DNA of 64,000 bases from Paucihalobacter sp036825875 (GCF_036825875.1 NZ_DAISXK010000011.1:1-64000); one strand, 5' to 3'. Shown: positions 28,901 to 38,433, counted from the stretch's first letter. Notes: generated by a model not told the origin, from the sequence alone. Numbers and translations: made by a program.

Positions 28901-30216
28901 TCGTATAATTGCGTTCTCCAAATAGGGTCGCCTGTTATAACAAGGGTACCGTTTATTAAACCTCGATTGTCAGTATACAATCCAGCACCAAAAGGATTGG
29001 CGCGTATCGGATTGGGATGTCCTGCATAAAAGCTTCCGGAAGAATAGTTTTGTATGTCAGTAGTGACTAATTCTAAATGGTCTTTATTGTCCACAAGTTC
29101 GCCTCCAGAAGCTACCTGACTTCCTGGTTCTGAAGAATTATATTCATTAGTTACATTAGCTGTGCCTTCATTTTCAGGAAAACCTCCCCAACCTAAATTG
29201 GCACCATTATCCGTTACATACAAGGCTCCGTTTTGGGGGATTACTAGGTCATAAGTATTTCTGTATCCTGGTGAAAAGATCTGTACTGGACCTCCTAAAA
29301 CCAACTTAGCTTGGTTCAATCCATCATTTCCTCCCCAAGGATCATTAATATCTATTCCATCATATCCAGGGGTGTCTGGGTCATCGATACCATTAACATT
29401 TGGTCTTGTAGGATCATCTAAAGTAGGAAGGTCATAAATATAACTTCTACCATTATCATTTAATATGGGTAACTGGTTAATTTGAGTAAGATTCACCGAT
29501 AATACGGCGGCAGCCAAAGCATATTCTGTAATTAAAGCAAAGTTACTTGACGGCGCACCGGCATTGGTAAAACCTCCTGAAGCTACAATTAAATATTCAT
29601 CACCGTTAATGGTTACAAATTCTAATCCGTTTGTTGAATGATTCTCTTCTGATCTCGGAAGTCCGCGAACAATATCAACTACCTCCCAAGTGTTAGGTTC
29701 TACCTGTGTCATTCGTGTGATTACGCCAGAGTTGGTGTCTAAACCAGCATCTTTTTGACCTGTTCCGGTTCCTCCTCCTATGCGTATATCACTAGAGGTT
29801 ACATATACTATTGGATTTGTCGCTGTACCGGCAACGGTAAGACCCGTTACTTGTCTTCTATTATTAAATAATGCAGGAGCCTGTGTTCCATCATCATTAT
29901 AATTAGGTATAGTAGCTAAACCTATAAGATCTTCAACTGCAGTTACTATATAACTGGAAGGACTATTACGTTGTATGGTCAATACTTTTATAACACCACT
30001 CGTGGTTGAAGAAACCTAGTAATCCGATACATATAAACGGCCATCAGGACCAAACTCCATGGCCGTGGCGCCATTGATTGTAGTGAAACCGTTCAAGTTT
30101 AAGGTGCTTTGCGAAAAATTAATTTGTGCAAACAGTGTTGTTGGCATTAAACTTAAAAGAACAACACATTTGGTAATTAGAAATTTTGAGATAAGTGGAA
30201 AGTAGTTTTTATACAT
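25948..30216 (-). pseudogene. Malectin-domain T9SS-exported protein gene with three in-frame stops
   Basis: One continuous frame from ATG 30216 to stop 25948 (1422 codons) interrupted by TAG at 30016, TGA at 28513 and TAA at 27298, with no frameshift. The pieces read through as one protein: signal peptide ending LFAQ; a propeller-like region (AMEFGPDGRLYVSDY, NGALYVTDNGAN); calcium-binding DYDGDGYSNQDE and DLDDDGDGIPD; a region resembling a laminin-G/lectin fold; malectin domain 1; an Ig-like domain (PPGLFIEPTNGQIGG); malectin domain 2; and a T9SS tail with FTVFPNPMNGVF and YNIAGQ. The TAA replaces a Tyr that is intact in the second malectin copy (RVFSYNIPLENG). Intact, it would be a secreted carbohydrate-binding protein. 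Confidence 0.85.
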
Positions 30217-30404
30217 GATTTCGAGGTGAGAATAATACATTAAAGGACTAAAATACAATTATTTAATTAGCCGCTCAAAATTAAATCATTTTTACGAAAT
30301 TATTCACTATTTCTATCGTATTCGTCGAAGTAATGGCTTTTATCGACGAAGGACTAATATAAAATTTATTGGAATAGTGCATCTTGTTAAAAACTTAATT
30401 TCAT

Positions 30405-30412
30405 TACTTTCG
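30405..30412 (+). promoter_or_regulatory. Possible promoter of the ATP-grasp gene
   Basis: TACTTTCG (one mismatch from TAnnTTTG) lies 18 bases downstream of a TTG (30384-30386), the usual -33/-7 spacing. RNA would start near 30416, some 33 bases before the ATG. Confidence 0.4.
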
Positions 30413-30448
30413 TTGTGGTATTAAACAAAACCTATACAGAACATACTT

Positions 30449-31744
30449 ATGAAATCTAAATCGTATTTAAAACGTAAATTTTTAATCATTTCTCGCTGGG
30501 GAGAAACCCTAGACTTGGCTTTAGCCATTCAAAACGAAGGCAATGAAGTAAAATTTTTTATTGATGAAAAAGAGTATAGGGAAATTGGCGATGGTTTTGT
30601 ACCCAAAATAAAAACATGGAAAACTCATGTTAAATGGGCAGATATTGTAATCTTCGATTACACCGGTTATAGTAAAGAAGCTAAAGAATTAAGAGCTAAC
30701 GGAACCTTAGTTTTTGGTGGCAGTACATACACTGATAATCTTGAACTTGATCGCAATTTTGGAAATAATGAATTAAAAAAACACAAAATAAAAACCTTAC
30801 CTGCTAAAGAATTTGCATCTTTTGAAGATGCGATAACCTATGTTAAGGCGCATCCCGATGCTTACGTGATAAAACCTTCTGGAGAAACACAAGAATTAAA
30901 ACAATTATTATTTGTAGGAAACGACGATGAAGGACTCGATGTAATTCGTGTTTTAGGTGCCTATGAAAAGTCTTGGGGCAACACCTTCGGAAACTTTCAA
31001 TTACAAAAAAAAGTAAAAGGCGTTGAGATTTCAGTTTCTGCTTTTTTTAATGGTACCGAATTTTTGAAACCATTAAATATTACTTTCGAACATAAAAAGT
31101 TATTTCCAAAGGAGTTGGGCGTTTCTACTGGCGAAATGGGCACTAGCATGTTTTGGGTAAACGACTCCCCTATTTTTGACGCCACTTTAAAGAAATTTGA
31201 AGCAACTTTTGCCAAATCGAATTTCATTGGTCATATAGATATTAACTGTATTGTAAATGGTAATGGTATTTACCCTCTAGAATTCACATCGCGCTTCGGT
31301 TATCCACAAATTTTGATTCAACGCGCCGGAATTACAGAACCTATTGGAAATATGTTGTATAAAATTGCAAATGGAGAAACCTTCAAAATTCAAACAAAAA
31401 AAGGATTTCAAGTTGGTGCATTTATTGTAGTTCCGCCATTTCCTTATGATGATATAAAAACTTTTGAACTGTTTTCAAAAGATGCCGTTGTGGTTTTTAA
31501 AAAGGATTTAAAAGAAGGAGTACATCCAATGCATCTAAAAAAAGTAAACGACGAATGGCTTATTACAGGCACAACAGGAATTGCGGTATTGGTTTCTGGA
31601 ACAGGACTTACTATGAAAGACGCTCAAAAGATGATGTATAACAGAATAAGTAACGTAATTATCAATAACGGATACTACCGAACCGATATTGGCGATAGAT
31701 GGTTTGAGGACTCTGATAAACTGTGGTCGTGGGGATTATTGTAA
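30449..31744 (+). CDS. PurD-like ATP-grasp protein
   Basis: 431 residues with the arrangement of phosphoribosylamine-glycine ligase: N-terminal Rossmann-like part (FLIISRWGETLDLALAIQNEG), central ATP-grasp (YVIKPSGE, VKGVEISVSAFFNG), and the Mg/ATP-binding EFTSRFGYPQ, equivalent to the EFNVRFGDPE of PurD. The early glycine pattern and several substrate residues differ from standard PurD, and no purine gene is nearby, so it may join other substrates. In the cytoplasm it would make an amide or similar bond at the cost of ATP. Single gene with its own likely promoter, between the broken malectin gene and the haloperoxidase gene. Confidence 0.72.
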   Translation: MKSKSYLKRKFLIISRWGETLDLALAIQNEGNEVKFFIDEKEYREIGDGFVPKIKTWKTHVKWADIVIFDYTGYSKEAKELRANGTLVFGGSTYTDNLELDRNFGNNELKKHKIKTLPAKEFASFEDAITYVKAHPDAYVIKPSGETQELKQLLFVGNDDEGLDVIRVLGAYEKSWGNTFGNFQLQKKVKGVEISVSAFFNGTEFLKPLNITFEHKKLFPKELGVSTGEMGTSMFWVNDSPIFDATLKKFEATFAKSNFIGHIDINCIVNGNGIYPLEFTSRFGYPQILIQRAGITEPIGNMLYKIANGETFKIQTKKGFQVGAFIVVPPFPYDDIKTFELFSKDAVVVFKKDLKEGVHPMHLKKVNDEWLITGTTGIAVLVSGTGLTMKDAQKMMYNRISNVIINNGYYRTDIGDRWFEDSDKLWSWGLL

Positions 31745-31893
31745 ATAGCATTTTTAAAATAATTCTGCTTAAATTGCATCTGTAATTTGCTTTTTCATCT
31801 CAAAAAATAGTTCTTTTATCGAAAATATTGAGTTACATATTGCTCGCGTACAATATTTTATACATTTGTCATGCAACCAAACTACCAACGATT

Positions 31894-34080
31894 ATGAAAA
31901 AAATTACTTTATTGATCACGTTTTCATTGTCCTGCTCTTTTTTTTATGGACAACATTCAGTAGCTCGAGAATGGAACGAACAATTACTCTTAGCTATTAG
32001 AACCGACACACCACGACCAACAGTACACTCGCGAAATTTATTTCACACCTCATTAGCAATGTACGATGCTTGGGCTGTATTTGACAATCAAGCAGAAACA
32101 GTTTTATTAGGAAAAAATTATCGTGGATTTAATTCAGTATTTAATGGTATTGCCCAGCCCGGAAATGTTCAAGCTGCTAGAAATGAAGCTATAAGTTATG
32201 CGGCCTATAGATTATTATCTCACAGGTTCGCAATTTCACCAAATGCAAGCTTGACACAGCAAAATTTAGATGCCAAGTTTGCGGATCTAGGATACGACAA
32301 AAACTTCACTTCTATGGATTATAGTTATGGAAGTTATGCTGCCCTTGGTAATTATATCGCAAATGAAGTTATTGTATTTGGATTTCAAGACTTGTCAAAC
32401 GAACAAAATAATTTTCAAAATGAACATTATCAGCCAGTAAATCCACCACTTATCATGTCGCTTTATCAAGATAATGGTCATATAGATCCAAATCGTTGGC
32501 AACCCTTGACATTTGGTTACACTGTAGACGAAGATGACAATACTATTCCAAATAATCCAAGAGCATTCTTAAGTCCTGAATGGGGACAAGTGACTCCTTT
32601 CTGTTTAAAAAGTGAAGAACTTGATATATTTGATTTTAACGGCTTTGATAATTACGTTTACAATAATCCTGGAGGGCCTGTTTATATCCAAAATTCTAAT
32701 GAAGACGGAATTGATGATCCTTACAAATGGAATTTTGCTTTGGTAATTGCTTGGTCTGCTCATTTAGACCCGAACGAATCAACCTTAATAGACATATCCC
32801 CGGCGGCATCCGGAAATGTGAATTTTGAAACTTTTCCTGAAACTTTTGAAGAATACAAATCTTTCTACAATTTTACCGATGGTAATGTAAACAGTCCAGG
32901 CCATTCTGTTAATCCTTATACTAATTTACCCTATGCGCCACAAATGGTTAAGCGCGGAGATTATGGACGTATTCTTGCGGAGTTTTGGGCAGATGGTCCA
33001 AATTCAGAAACACCTCCAGGACACTGGTTTTCAATATTTAATGAAGTGAGTGATCATCCATTATTAGAGAAAAGATTAGGTGGTCAAGGCTCAATCTTAG
33101 ATGATTTAGAATGGGACGTTAAAAGTTATTTAACCCTTGGTGGCGCAGTACATGACGTTGCCGTAAATATTTGGGGTGTAAAAAGCTATTACGATTTTAT
33201 CAGACCAATTTCTGCCATCCGTTATATGGCGAGTAAAGGACAAAGTTCTAATGCTGCTCTACCGAGTTACGATCCGCACGGATTACCGTTAATTGAAGGT
33301 TTAATTGAAGTTATAGAATCAGGCGACCCACCTGTTGGAACCGAAAATGAAAACCTCGGTAAAATTAAAATCTATTCCTGGAAAGGCCCTGATTTTATTG
33401 GAGATCCAAATAACGACGTGGCTGGCGTAGATTGGATTTTAGGCACACATTGGTGGCCATACCAATTGCCTTCTTTTGTAACGCCACCTTTTGCTGGTTA
33501 TCTTTCAGGACACTCAACGTTTTCGCGCGCTGCTGCCGATGTGATTACTCAACTTACAGGAAGTCCTTATTTTCCTGGAGGACTCGGATCTTACGTAATA
33601 CCCCAAAATGATTTCTTGCTTTTTGAAAATGGACCTTCTGAAAATATTGTGCTTGAATGGGCAACTTACCAAGATGCTTCCGACCAAGCCAGTTTATCAA
33701 GAATTTGGGGTGGCATTCATCCACCCATAGACGATATTAGAGGTAGATTAATAGGAAGAAAAATAGCATTAGATAGTTATAATCTTGCCTTAGATTATTT
33801 TAATGGCACTCTATCGACTGGTAATTTTGAAATTGCCGAAAACACAACAATTTATCCAATGCCATTTAACAGTAACCTAAACATTAATAGTAGTTATTTA
33901 GGTGATGTGAATATTTCCATTTATTCTATTGATGGTAAAATGGTTGAAAGAATTCAACTTCAAAAAACTTCTAACATTTTAAGTCTTAATACGGAATCAC
34001 TTGCGGCTGGTTTCTATGTTATTAATGTTGTTAACGCTTCTAACGAGGTTCTACTAACAAAGAAAATTATAAAGTCTTAA
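31894..34080 (+). CDS. T9SS-secreted vanadium-dependent haloperoxidase / PAP2-fold protein
   Basis: 728 residues from the ATG at 31894 (MKKITLLITF); an upstream TTG start at 31828 would add a poor non-signal extension. The vanadate-binding signature is complete: KSYYDFIRP (KX6RP), YLSGHSTFSR (SGH) and SRIWGGIHPPIDD (SRX5HX3D). These residues bind vanadate in haloperoxidases or phosphate in acid phosphatases. The C-terminal 80 residues form a T9SS type A sorting domain (ITIYPMPFNS-like IYPMPFNSNL, IYSIDGK, SLAAGFYVINVV), so it crosses the outer membrane and is surface-bound or released. Halide specificity cannot be read. Single gene. Confidence 0.87.
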   Translation: MKKITLLITFSLSCSFFYGQHSVAREWNEQLLLAIRTDTPRPTVHSRNLFHTSLAMYDAWAVFDNQAETVLLGKNYRGFNSVFNGIAQPGNVQAARNEAISYAAYRLLSHRFAISPNASLTQQNLDAKFADLGYDKNFTSMDYSYGSYAALGNYIANEVIVFGFQDLSNEQNNFQNEHYQPVNPPLIMSLYQDNGHIDPNRWQPLTFGYTVDEDDNTIPNNPRAFLSPEWGQVTPFCLKSEELDIFDFNGFDNYVYNNPGGPVYIQNSNEDGIDDPYKWNFALVIAWSAHLDPNESTLIDISPAASGNVNFETFPETFEEYKSFYNFTDGNVNSPGHSVNPYTNLPYAPQMVKRGDYGRILAEFWADGPNSETPPGHWFSIFNEVSDHPLLEKRLGGQGSILDDLEWDVKSYLTLGGAVHDVAVNIWGVKSYYDFIRPISAIRYMASKGQSSNAALPSYDPHGLPLIEGLIEVIESGDPPVGTENENLGKIKIYSWKGPDFIGDPNNDVAGVDWILGTHWWPYQLPSFVTPPFAGYLSGHSTFSRAAADVITQLTGSPYFPGGLGSYVIPQNDFLLFENGPSENIVLEWATYQDASDQASLSRIWGGIHPPIDDIRGRLIGRKIALDSYNLALDYFNGTLSTGNFEIAENTTIYPMPFNSNLNINSSYLGDVNISIYSIDGKMVERIQLQKTSNILSLNTESLAAGFYVINVVNASNEVLLTKKIIKS

Positions 34081-34142
34081 GTTAAATGAAAGACTGTTTA
34101 ATTTGATATCTTTAGGGTGTATTTTTCATCAATTAGATTCAA

Positions 34143-34607
34143 ATGAAACAGTCTTTACTTTTATTAAATCATCATCACGAACCATTCTTTAATATACTTC
34201 CTGAAGACTGGCAAGAGGCAATTGTACCACACTGGAATCACTATCAAAACGACTCCAAAATATACGTTCTTAAAGACGCAAACAAAATTGTTGCAGGAGG
34301 CATTGTTTTTAGCACCTGCCCGCCAGATATGATAAATCATAAGGAAGAAGCTGAATGGTGGTTTGAAAATGGCTATTTATACATTGGATTTTTATTCGTG
34401 GCAGAATCTCATAGAAATCAAAAACTAGGTTCACAATGGATAGAGGCATTAAAGGACAGCACGCCTAACCGAGGTTTTTGGCTTGTTATAGAAGAAGACG
34501 GTTTGGGCAATTTTTACGAGAAGCATCAATTTAAAATGGAAAAAATTATTCAGTCTAGCACTACTACTGAATGGCTTTATGCCTTTAAACCAGACGTCTC
34601 AGATTAA
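34143..34607 (+). CDS. GNAT family N-acetyltransferase
   Basis: 154 residues with a GNAT-like layout: a central GYLYIGFLFVAESHRNQKLGSQW, in which the beta strand is followed by the acetyl-CoA loop R-x-x-K-x-G-S, and a late GNFYEKHQFK strand. The substrate is unknown. It lies 62 bases after the haloperoxidase gene on the same strand, but an AT-rich gap and a possible TATCTTTA element suggest separate expression. Confidence 0.75.
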   Translation: MKQSLLLLNHHHEPFFNILPEDWQEAIVPHWNHYQNDSKIYVLKDANKIVAGGIVFSTCPPDMINHKEEAEWWFENGYLYIGFLFVAESHRNQKLGSQWIEALKDSTPNRGFWLVIEEDGLGNFYEKHQFKMEKIIQSSTTTEWLYAFKPDVSD

Positions 34608-34625
34608 CGTTTATTAATAATTAAT

Positions 34626-35090
34626 TTACGTAGCCATCTTCCTAAGTAAAGAAATTTGACCTAAATGATAATACCCATGTTCTATTACGCCTTCAATATT
34701 TCTGTGATAGGTGCCGTATTTTTCATCAAAAAAGTAACTATTTAAAATTTTATCATCCATATGCTCAACAGCACGTGCGAAACTTTCTGCATTGGCCAAA
34801 AAGTTATCCACGAGACTATTCCATTCCTCTTCAGATTTGACTAGTGGCATGTCAAAACTATATTGATCTTTAATTTCAAGTTTACCACTGTTTAAAGCTT
34901 CTAAAATACCATTTAAGTAATAATTGACGTGAAATGTCAAAGCCGCGATACTATTTAAGTTTGCTGTTTTTTGCAAGGCTTGCTGCCATGGTATTTGTTG
35001 TAACTGGCGCTTATAATTGGTGTTTGCGATCCAGTAGCCATCCAAAAAAACTTCTCTTAGTCTTTTTGCTAAAAATTGATTAGAATTCAT
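34626..35090 (-). CDS. DinB/DUF1572-like four-helix protein
   Basis: 154 mostly helical residues resembling the DinB/YfiT or DUF1572 fold: an N-terminal WIANTNYKRQLQQIPW helix, NSIAALTFHVNYYLNGIL with a His suitable for metal binding, and EHGYYHLGQISLLRK at the end with two more histidines, giving the three-His arrangement of this superfamily. Members are metal-dependent thiol transferases or of unknown function. It converges on the GNAT gene with an 18-base gap. Confidence 0.72.
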   Translation of the reverse strand: MNSNQFLAKRLREVFLDGYWIANTNYKRQLQQIPWQQALQKTANLNSIAALTFHVNYYLNGILEALNSGKLEIKDQYSFDMPLVKSEEEWNSLVDNFLANAESFARAVEHMDDKILNSYFFDEKYGTYHRNIEGVIEHGYYHLGQISLLRKMAT

Positions 35091-35193
35091 AAACTTAAAA
35101 ATTAAAAATATTCTCCAAATTTAGTAAACTAGTTTATACTAAATCCACTGGATTAAATCCTGATAATTACTGTTTACTCTATAGTATAAGCCT

Positions 35194-35201
35194 TATTTTT
35201 G
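35194..35201 (+). promoter_or_regulatory. Promoter -7 element of the DUF3817-mscS unit
   Basis: TATTTTTG matches TAnnTTTG and would start RNA near 35205, 22 bases before the ATG at 35227. Confidence 0.45.
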
Positions 35202-35226
35202 CAATTAATTTTAGCGTGAAAGTGTT

Positions 35227-35511
35227 ATGATTTCAGTATTTCGAATTATTGCCTTACTAGAAGGGCTATCTTACATACTCTTATTGTTTGTTGCGGTCCC
35301 TGTTAAATATTTATTAGAAGATCCTAGTTATGTAAAAATATTGGGCATGCCACATGGTATTTTATTTGTGGCCTATATAGCCTTGGCCTTTCTTGTAAAA
35401 CCAGAACTAAAATGGTCCGGCAAAACTTTTAGCTTTGTACTATTGGCATCACTCATACCATTTGCCACTTTTTATGTAGATTTAAAATACTTAAAACCTA
35501 ACAGAAAATGA
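35227..35511 (+). CDS. DUF3817 family small membrane protein
   Basis: 94 residues with about three hydrophobic segments. The start FRIIALLEGLSYILLLFVAVPVK and the central LGMPHGILFVAYIAL are the characteristic parts of the DUF3817 family, and the end FYVDLKYLKP is basic. Function unknown; inner membrane. Its stop codon overlaps the start of the mechanosensitive channel gene (ATGA), so the two are translationally coupled. Confidence 0.85.
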   Translation: MISVFRIIALLEGLSYILLLFVAVPVKYLLEDPSYVKILGMPHGILFVAYIALAFLVKPELKWSGKTFSFVLLASLIPFATFYVDLKYLKPNRK

Positions 35512-36752
35512 GCGAATTAAACCATTATATCTATGATTATTTAATTGAAGCAGGTCAATCTGAATTATTGGCAAAATACCTTAATATGCTGGTGCTATTA
35601 ATTCTATTTACCATTATTTTATTTGTAGTAGATTTTATACTTAGAAAAATCATTGTTCAGCTTATCACTAAAATGTCGGTAAAAACTACCACAAAGTTTG
35701 ACGATTATTTAGTTATTCATAAAACACCCCGAAATTTAGCGCATATTATTCCTTTAATAATTGCCTTCAAACTGTTACCAGTAGTGTTCGTAGATTTCCC
35801 CAGGTTTGAATCTGGAATGGAATTACTTCTAAAACTATATGGTGTTTTTGTAACGGTTTGGATTATTCGTAGCGTGTTGCACACATTCCGTAGCTTTTTT
35901 AAAGATCTTGACAACTTAAAAGACAAGCCAATTGACAGTTACATTCAAGTTGCAATGTTATTTGTCTGGGTTATAGGAATTGCTTTCTTTTTTGTTTTAT
36001 TGACAGGTGTTGAACTTATTAAATTTTTCACCACACTTGGTGCAGCATCCGCTATTTTACTCTTAATTTTTAAAGATACCATTCTCGGATTTGTAGCGAG
36101 TATCCAGGTAGCCATTAACGACACGGTAAGAATTGGCGACTGGATTACAATGGAAAAATATGGAGCCGATGGCGATGTTGTTGAAATAAACTTGGCAGCC
36201 GTAAAAGTCCAAAACTGGGATAAAACCATTACCACTATTCCGACGTACGCACTTATTTCCGATTCGTTCAAAAACTGGCGTGGTATGAGCGATTCAGGTG
36301 GACGACGTATTAAACGTTCGGTGATTATAAAACCGTCGAGTATTAAGTTTTTAGCACCAGAAGAAGTAGAAAGCCTTAAATCAATTCAGCGTGTAACCGA
36401 CTATTTAAACCAGAGGCAAGCTGAAATTGACACCTTTAATAAAGAAAACAACAGAGACAAAAGTATTTTACTCAATGGTAGAAACCTCACCAATTTTGGT
36501 GTTTTAAGAAAATATATTGAAACGTTTATAGAAGGGCATCCAGATATTAAAAAAGACATGACTATCATGACCAGGCAGTTAGAGCCTACAGTTTACGGAT
36601 TTCCTTTAGAAATTTATGCTTTTAGTAGCGATCAAAGATGGAAAAATTATGAGTCTATAATGGCCGACATTTTTGATCATGTGATTGCTGCTGTTCCTTA
36701 TTTTGGACTTGAAATTATGGAAGTTACAACATTAGATGTAAAATCTACTTAA
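35508..36752 (+). CDS. MscS family mechanosensitive ion channel
   Basis: 414 residues: four or so transmembrane segments at the N-terminus, then the pore-lining and beta domain segment FFTTLGAASAILLLIFKDTILGF, which is the MscS TM3 equivalent, followed by VAINDTVRIGDWITMEKYGADGDVVEINL, read here as the RIGDWI and GDVVEI motifs. A long soluble C-terminal domain contains the YbdG-like stretch DVKST at the end. It would open under membrane tension to release solutes on hypoosmotic shock. Overlaps the DUF3817 gene by 4 bases and its stop overlaps that of the convergent thioesterase gene. Confidence 0.9.
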   Translation: MSELNHYIYDYLIEAGQSELLAKYLNMLVLLILFTIILFVVDFILRKIIVQLITKMSVKTTTKFDDYLVIHKTPRNLAHIIPLIIAFKLLPVVFVDFPRFESGMELLLKLYGVFVTVWIIRSVLHTFRSFFKDLDNLKDKPIDSYIQVAMLFVWVIGIAFFFVLLTGVELIKFFTTLGAASAILLLIFKDTILGFVASIQVAINDTVRIGDWITMEKYGADGDVVEINLAAVKVQNWDKTITTIPTYALISDSFKNWRGMSDSGGRRIKRSVIIKPSSIKFLAPEEVESLKSIQRVTDYLNQRQAEIDTFNKENNRDKSILLNGRNLTNFGVLRKYIETFIEGHPDIKKDMTIMTRQLEPTVYGFPLEIYAFSSDQRWKNYESIMADIFDHVIAAVPYFGLEIMEVTTLDVKST

Positions 36753-37135
36753 GACAAACGGTTTTTTACATATTCAACTTTCGTTTTGCCGTGAGGTGTT
36801 GGCTTACCATTTTCATCCAGGTTAACCAAAACGATATTATCAACTGTTATAATGGTTTCACGCGTCATTTTGTTGCGTACTTCACAATTAAGAACCAATG
36901 AGGTTTTTCCGAATTTTACGACCTCAATACCAATCTCAATAATATCACCAGTTTTTGCTGAGCTTGTAAAATTGATTTCAGACATATATTTGGTTACAAC
37001 CTTATTGTTTTCTAATTGGATAACAGCATACAAAGCTGCTTCTTCGTCAATCCATGATAATAATTGTCCGCCAAACAGCGTACCATTTGGATTTAAATCT
37101 TCAGGCTTTACCCATTTTCTGGTATGAAATCTCAT
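36749..37135 (-). CDS. Acyl-CoA thioesterase (YciA/hot-dog family)
   Basis: 128 residues forming a single hot-dog domain. The active-site stretch is NPNGTLFGGQLLSWIDEEAAL, here cited as FGGQLLSWIDE with the catalytic Asp, matching the cytosolic YciA/BACH-type hydrolases that cleave medium and long acyl-CoA. RETIITVDNIVLVNLDENGKP is the closing strand. Shares 4 bases with the convergent mechanosensitive channel gene. Function as CoA recycler is a family inference. Confidence 0.88.
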   Translation of the reverse strand: MRFHTRKWVKPEDLNPNGTLFGGQLLSWIDEEAALYAVIQLENNKVVTKYMSEINFTSSAKTGDIIEIGIEVVKFGKTSLVLNCEVRNKMTRETIITVDNIVLVNLDENGKPTPHGKTKVEYVKNRLS

Positions 37136-37277
37136 AAAAGTTCTTTATGGCAAAGGTATATATTTTTTGACTCCTTAATTTAAATAATGTGCATTGTTAA
37201 TAACGCAGTTAACAAGAATTAAAGCATTCGCACATAGAGCAAATCAGAATGCATATTTTTAATAAAAATCTTACATC

Positions 37278-37694
37278 ATGACTACACGCTCCACCGATTT
37301 AATCAAATTAAGACCGTTGATTTCCACTGCAAAAATTTACGACAATATGAGCAGCGAAGAACATTTTCAAAATGCAACCTTACGGCCTGTTATTAAAAGT
37401 CAGAATGATTTGTTAATTGTGGTTTTTCGGAATTATATAGCAAAACACAAAAATGTGTTTTATGCCTTATCTACACAAAAGCAGCTAGATTATATTGAGA
37501 ATGCCATTCAAAAAGACATGAAGTTTAGAAATTCCGTTAAGGGTATGATTATTGGCTTGTTTACTGTTGAAGAATACGAACTTTATATCACCAACTCCTC
37601 AGCACTTAACAAACGTATGATGAATTTGGTAAAGGAAAGACTGGTAAGTCAAATACAACTATTTCAAAAAGCGGAAATATTACGTGCCATTTAG
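37278..37694 (+). CDS. Conserved protein of unknown function
   Basis: 138 residues, largely helical. Similar proteins in flavobacteria are, as far as I remember, sometimes labelled glyoxalase, but none of the metal-ligand pattern of glyoxalases is visible. Features are an N-terminal RSTDLIKLRPLIST, then the central LRPVIKSQNDLLIVVFRNYI and KHKNVFYALS, and a C-terminal helix. The stop overlaps that of the convergent DUF2461 gene by 4 bases. No function assigned. Confidence 0.7.
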   Translation: MTTRSTDLIKLRPLISTAKIYDNMSSEEHFQNATLRPVIKSQNDLLIVVFRNYIAKHKNVFYALSTQKQLDYIENAIQKDMKFRNSVKGMIIGLFTVEEYELYITNSSALNKRMMNLVKERLVSQIQLFQKAEILRAI

Positions 37695-38368
37695 ATTAAA
37701 GGTTCACCATTAAGATTGGTTGTAAGCACATCGCTCATCAAATCAAAAAACGGTCTTATTGCTTTAAAACTTTGATTTACCGTGTGAATAAAATCTTCAT
37801 GCATCACTTCTTGATCTGTGAATGTTTTAGTAAAAATGAATTGTTTCATTCTAATTAATTCTATATCTGGGTGCTCTTTATCAAAATCTCTCGGTGCTGT
37901 TTTTAAAGATTCACCTTCTAGATTACCCCAAAGCTTTTTTAATTCTGTTTGGTGTATAATCGACTTAAACTCCGAAGCGTCCATTTCAAGCTCTTTGCGT
38001 ATTCGAAATAAATCATCCTTATTCGGATCCCAAAACCCAACTGCAATAAACGATTCATTATTAGGTGCTAAATGCACATAATAACCACCGCGAAGTTGAG
38101 GTTTGCGTCTGTGTAAAGCCGCACTCATATGTGTTTTGTAAGGCAATTTATTTTTTGAAAATCTTACATCGCGATAAATTCTGAATATTTTTAAATTCTC
38201 AATGTCATCGTGAACCTTCATTTGAGTTAATAACTGATTAAACACAATTTTAAACTGCCCTTGTATTTTTTGAAACTTGGTTTTATTATCGTTAAACCAG
38301 TCCCGATTGTTGTTTTCATTCAATTCGGTTAAAAATTGAAATAGAGATTTGTCTATGTTTGAATTCAT
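37691..38368 (-). CDS. DUF2461 (TIGR02453) family protein
   Basis: 225 residues. The family signature is clear: FLTELNENNNRDWFNDNK near the start, KIFRIYRDVRFSKNKLPYK, then the LHRRKPQLRGGYYVHLAPN segment with GFWDPN, and a C-terminal TFTDQEV helix region. The family is widespread and of unknown function. Lies upstream of the terminator of the OmpA unit but is read in the same direction, ending on the plus-strand neighbour. Confidence 0.88.
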   Translation of the reverse strand: MNSNIDKSLFQFLTELNENNNRDWFNDNKTKFQKIQGQFKIVFNQLLTQMKVHDDIENLKIFRIYRDVRFSKNKLPYKTHMSAALHRRKPQLRGGYYVHLAPNNESFIAVGFWDPNKDDLFRIRKELEMDASEFKSIIHQTELKKLWGNLEGESLKTAPRDFDKEHPDIELIRMKQFIFTKTFTDQEVMHEDFIHTVNQSFKAIRPFFDLMSDVLTTNLNGEPLI

Positions 38369-38384
38369 TTCAAAAATTTAAAAT

Positions 38385-38415
38385 AAAAAAAGGACCTCAT
38401 ATGTTGAAGTCCTTT
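38385..38415 (-). terminator. Intrinsic terminator after the OmpA lipoprotein gene
   Basis: On the minus strand AAAGGAC and GTCCTTT form a seven-pair stem with a 13-base loop, followed by further T. It starts 19 bases after the OmpA gene stop. Confidence 0.75.
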
Positions 38416-38433
38416 TATTAGTAATAATAATCA

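Noticed and set aside
28487..29029. Plus-strand 180-codon frame opposite the malectin gene
   Set aside because: Shadow frame on the reverse strand of a long, well-matched coding frame; no recognisable domain.
25948..30216. Stop-codon recoding as explanation for the three stops
   Set aside because: All three stop types are used, and all three also end normal genes in this window; no recoding signal is visible.
31828..31893. Upstream TTG start for the haloperoxidase gene
   Set aside because: It would put 22 residues before the signal peptide and abolish its N-terminal position.
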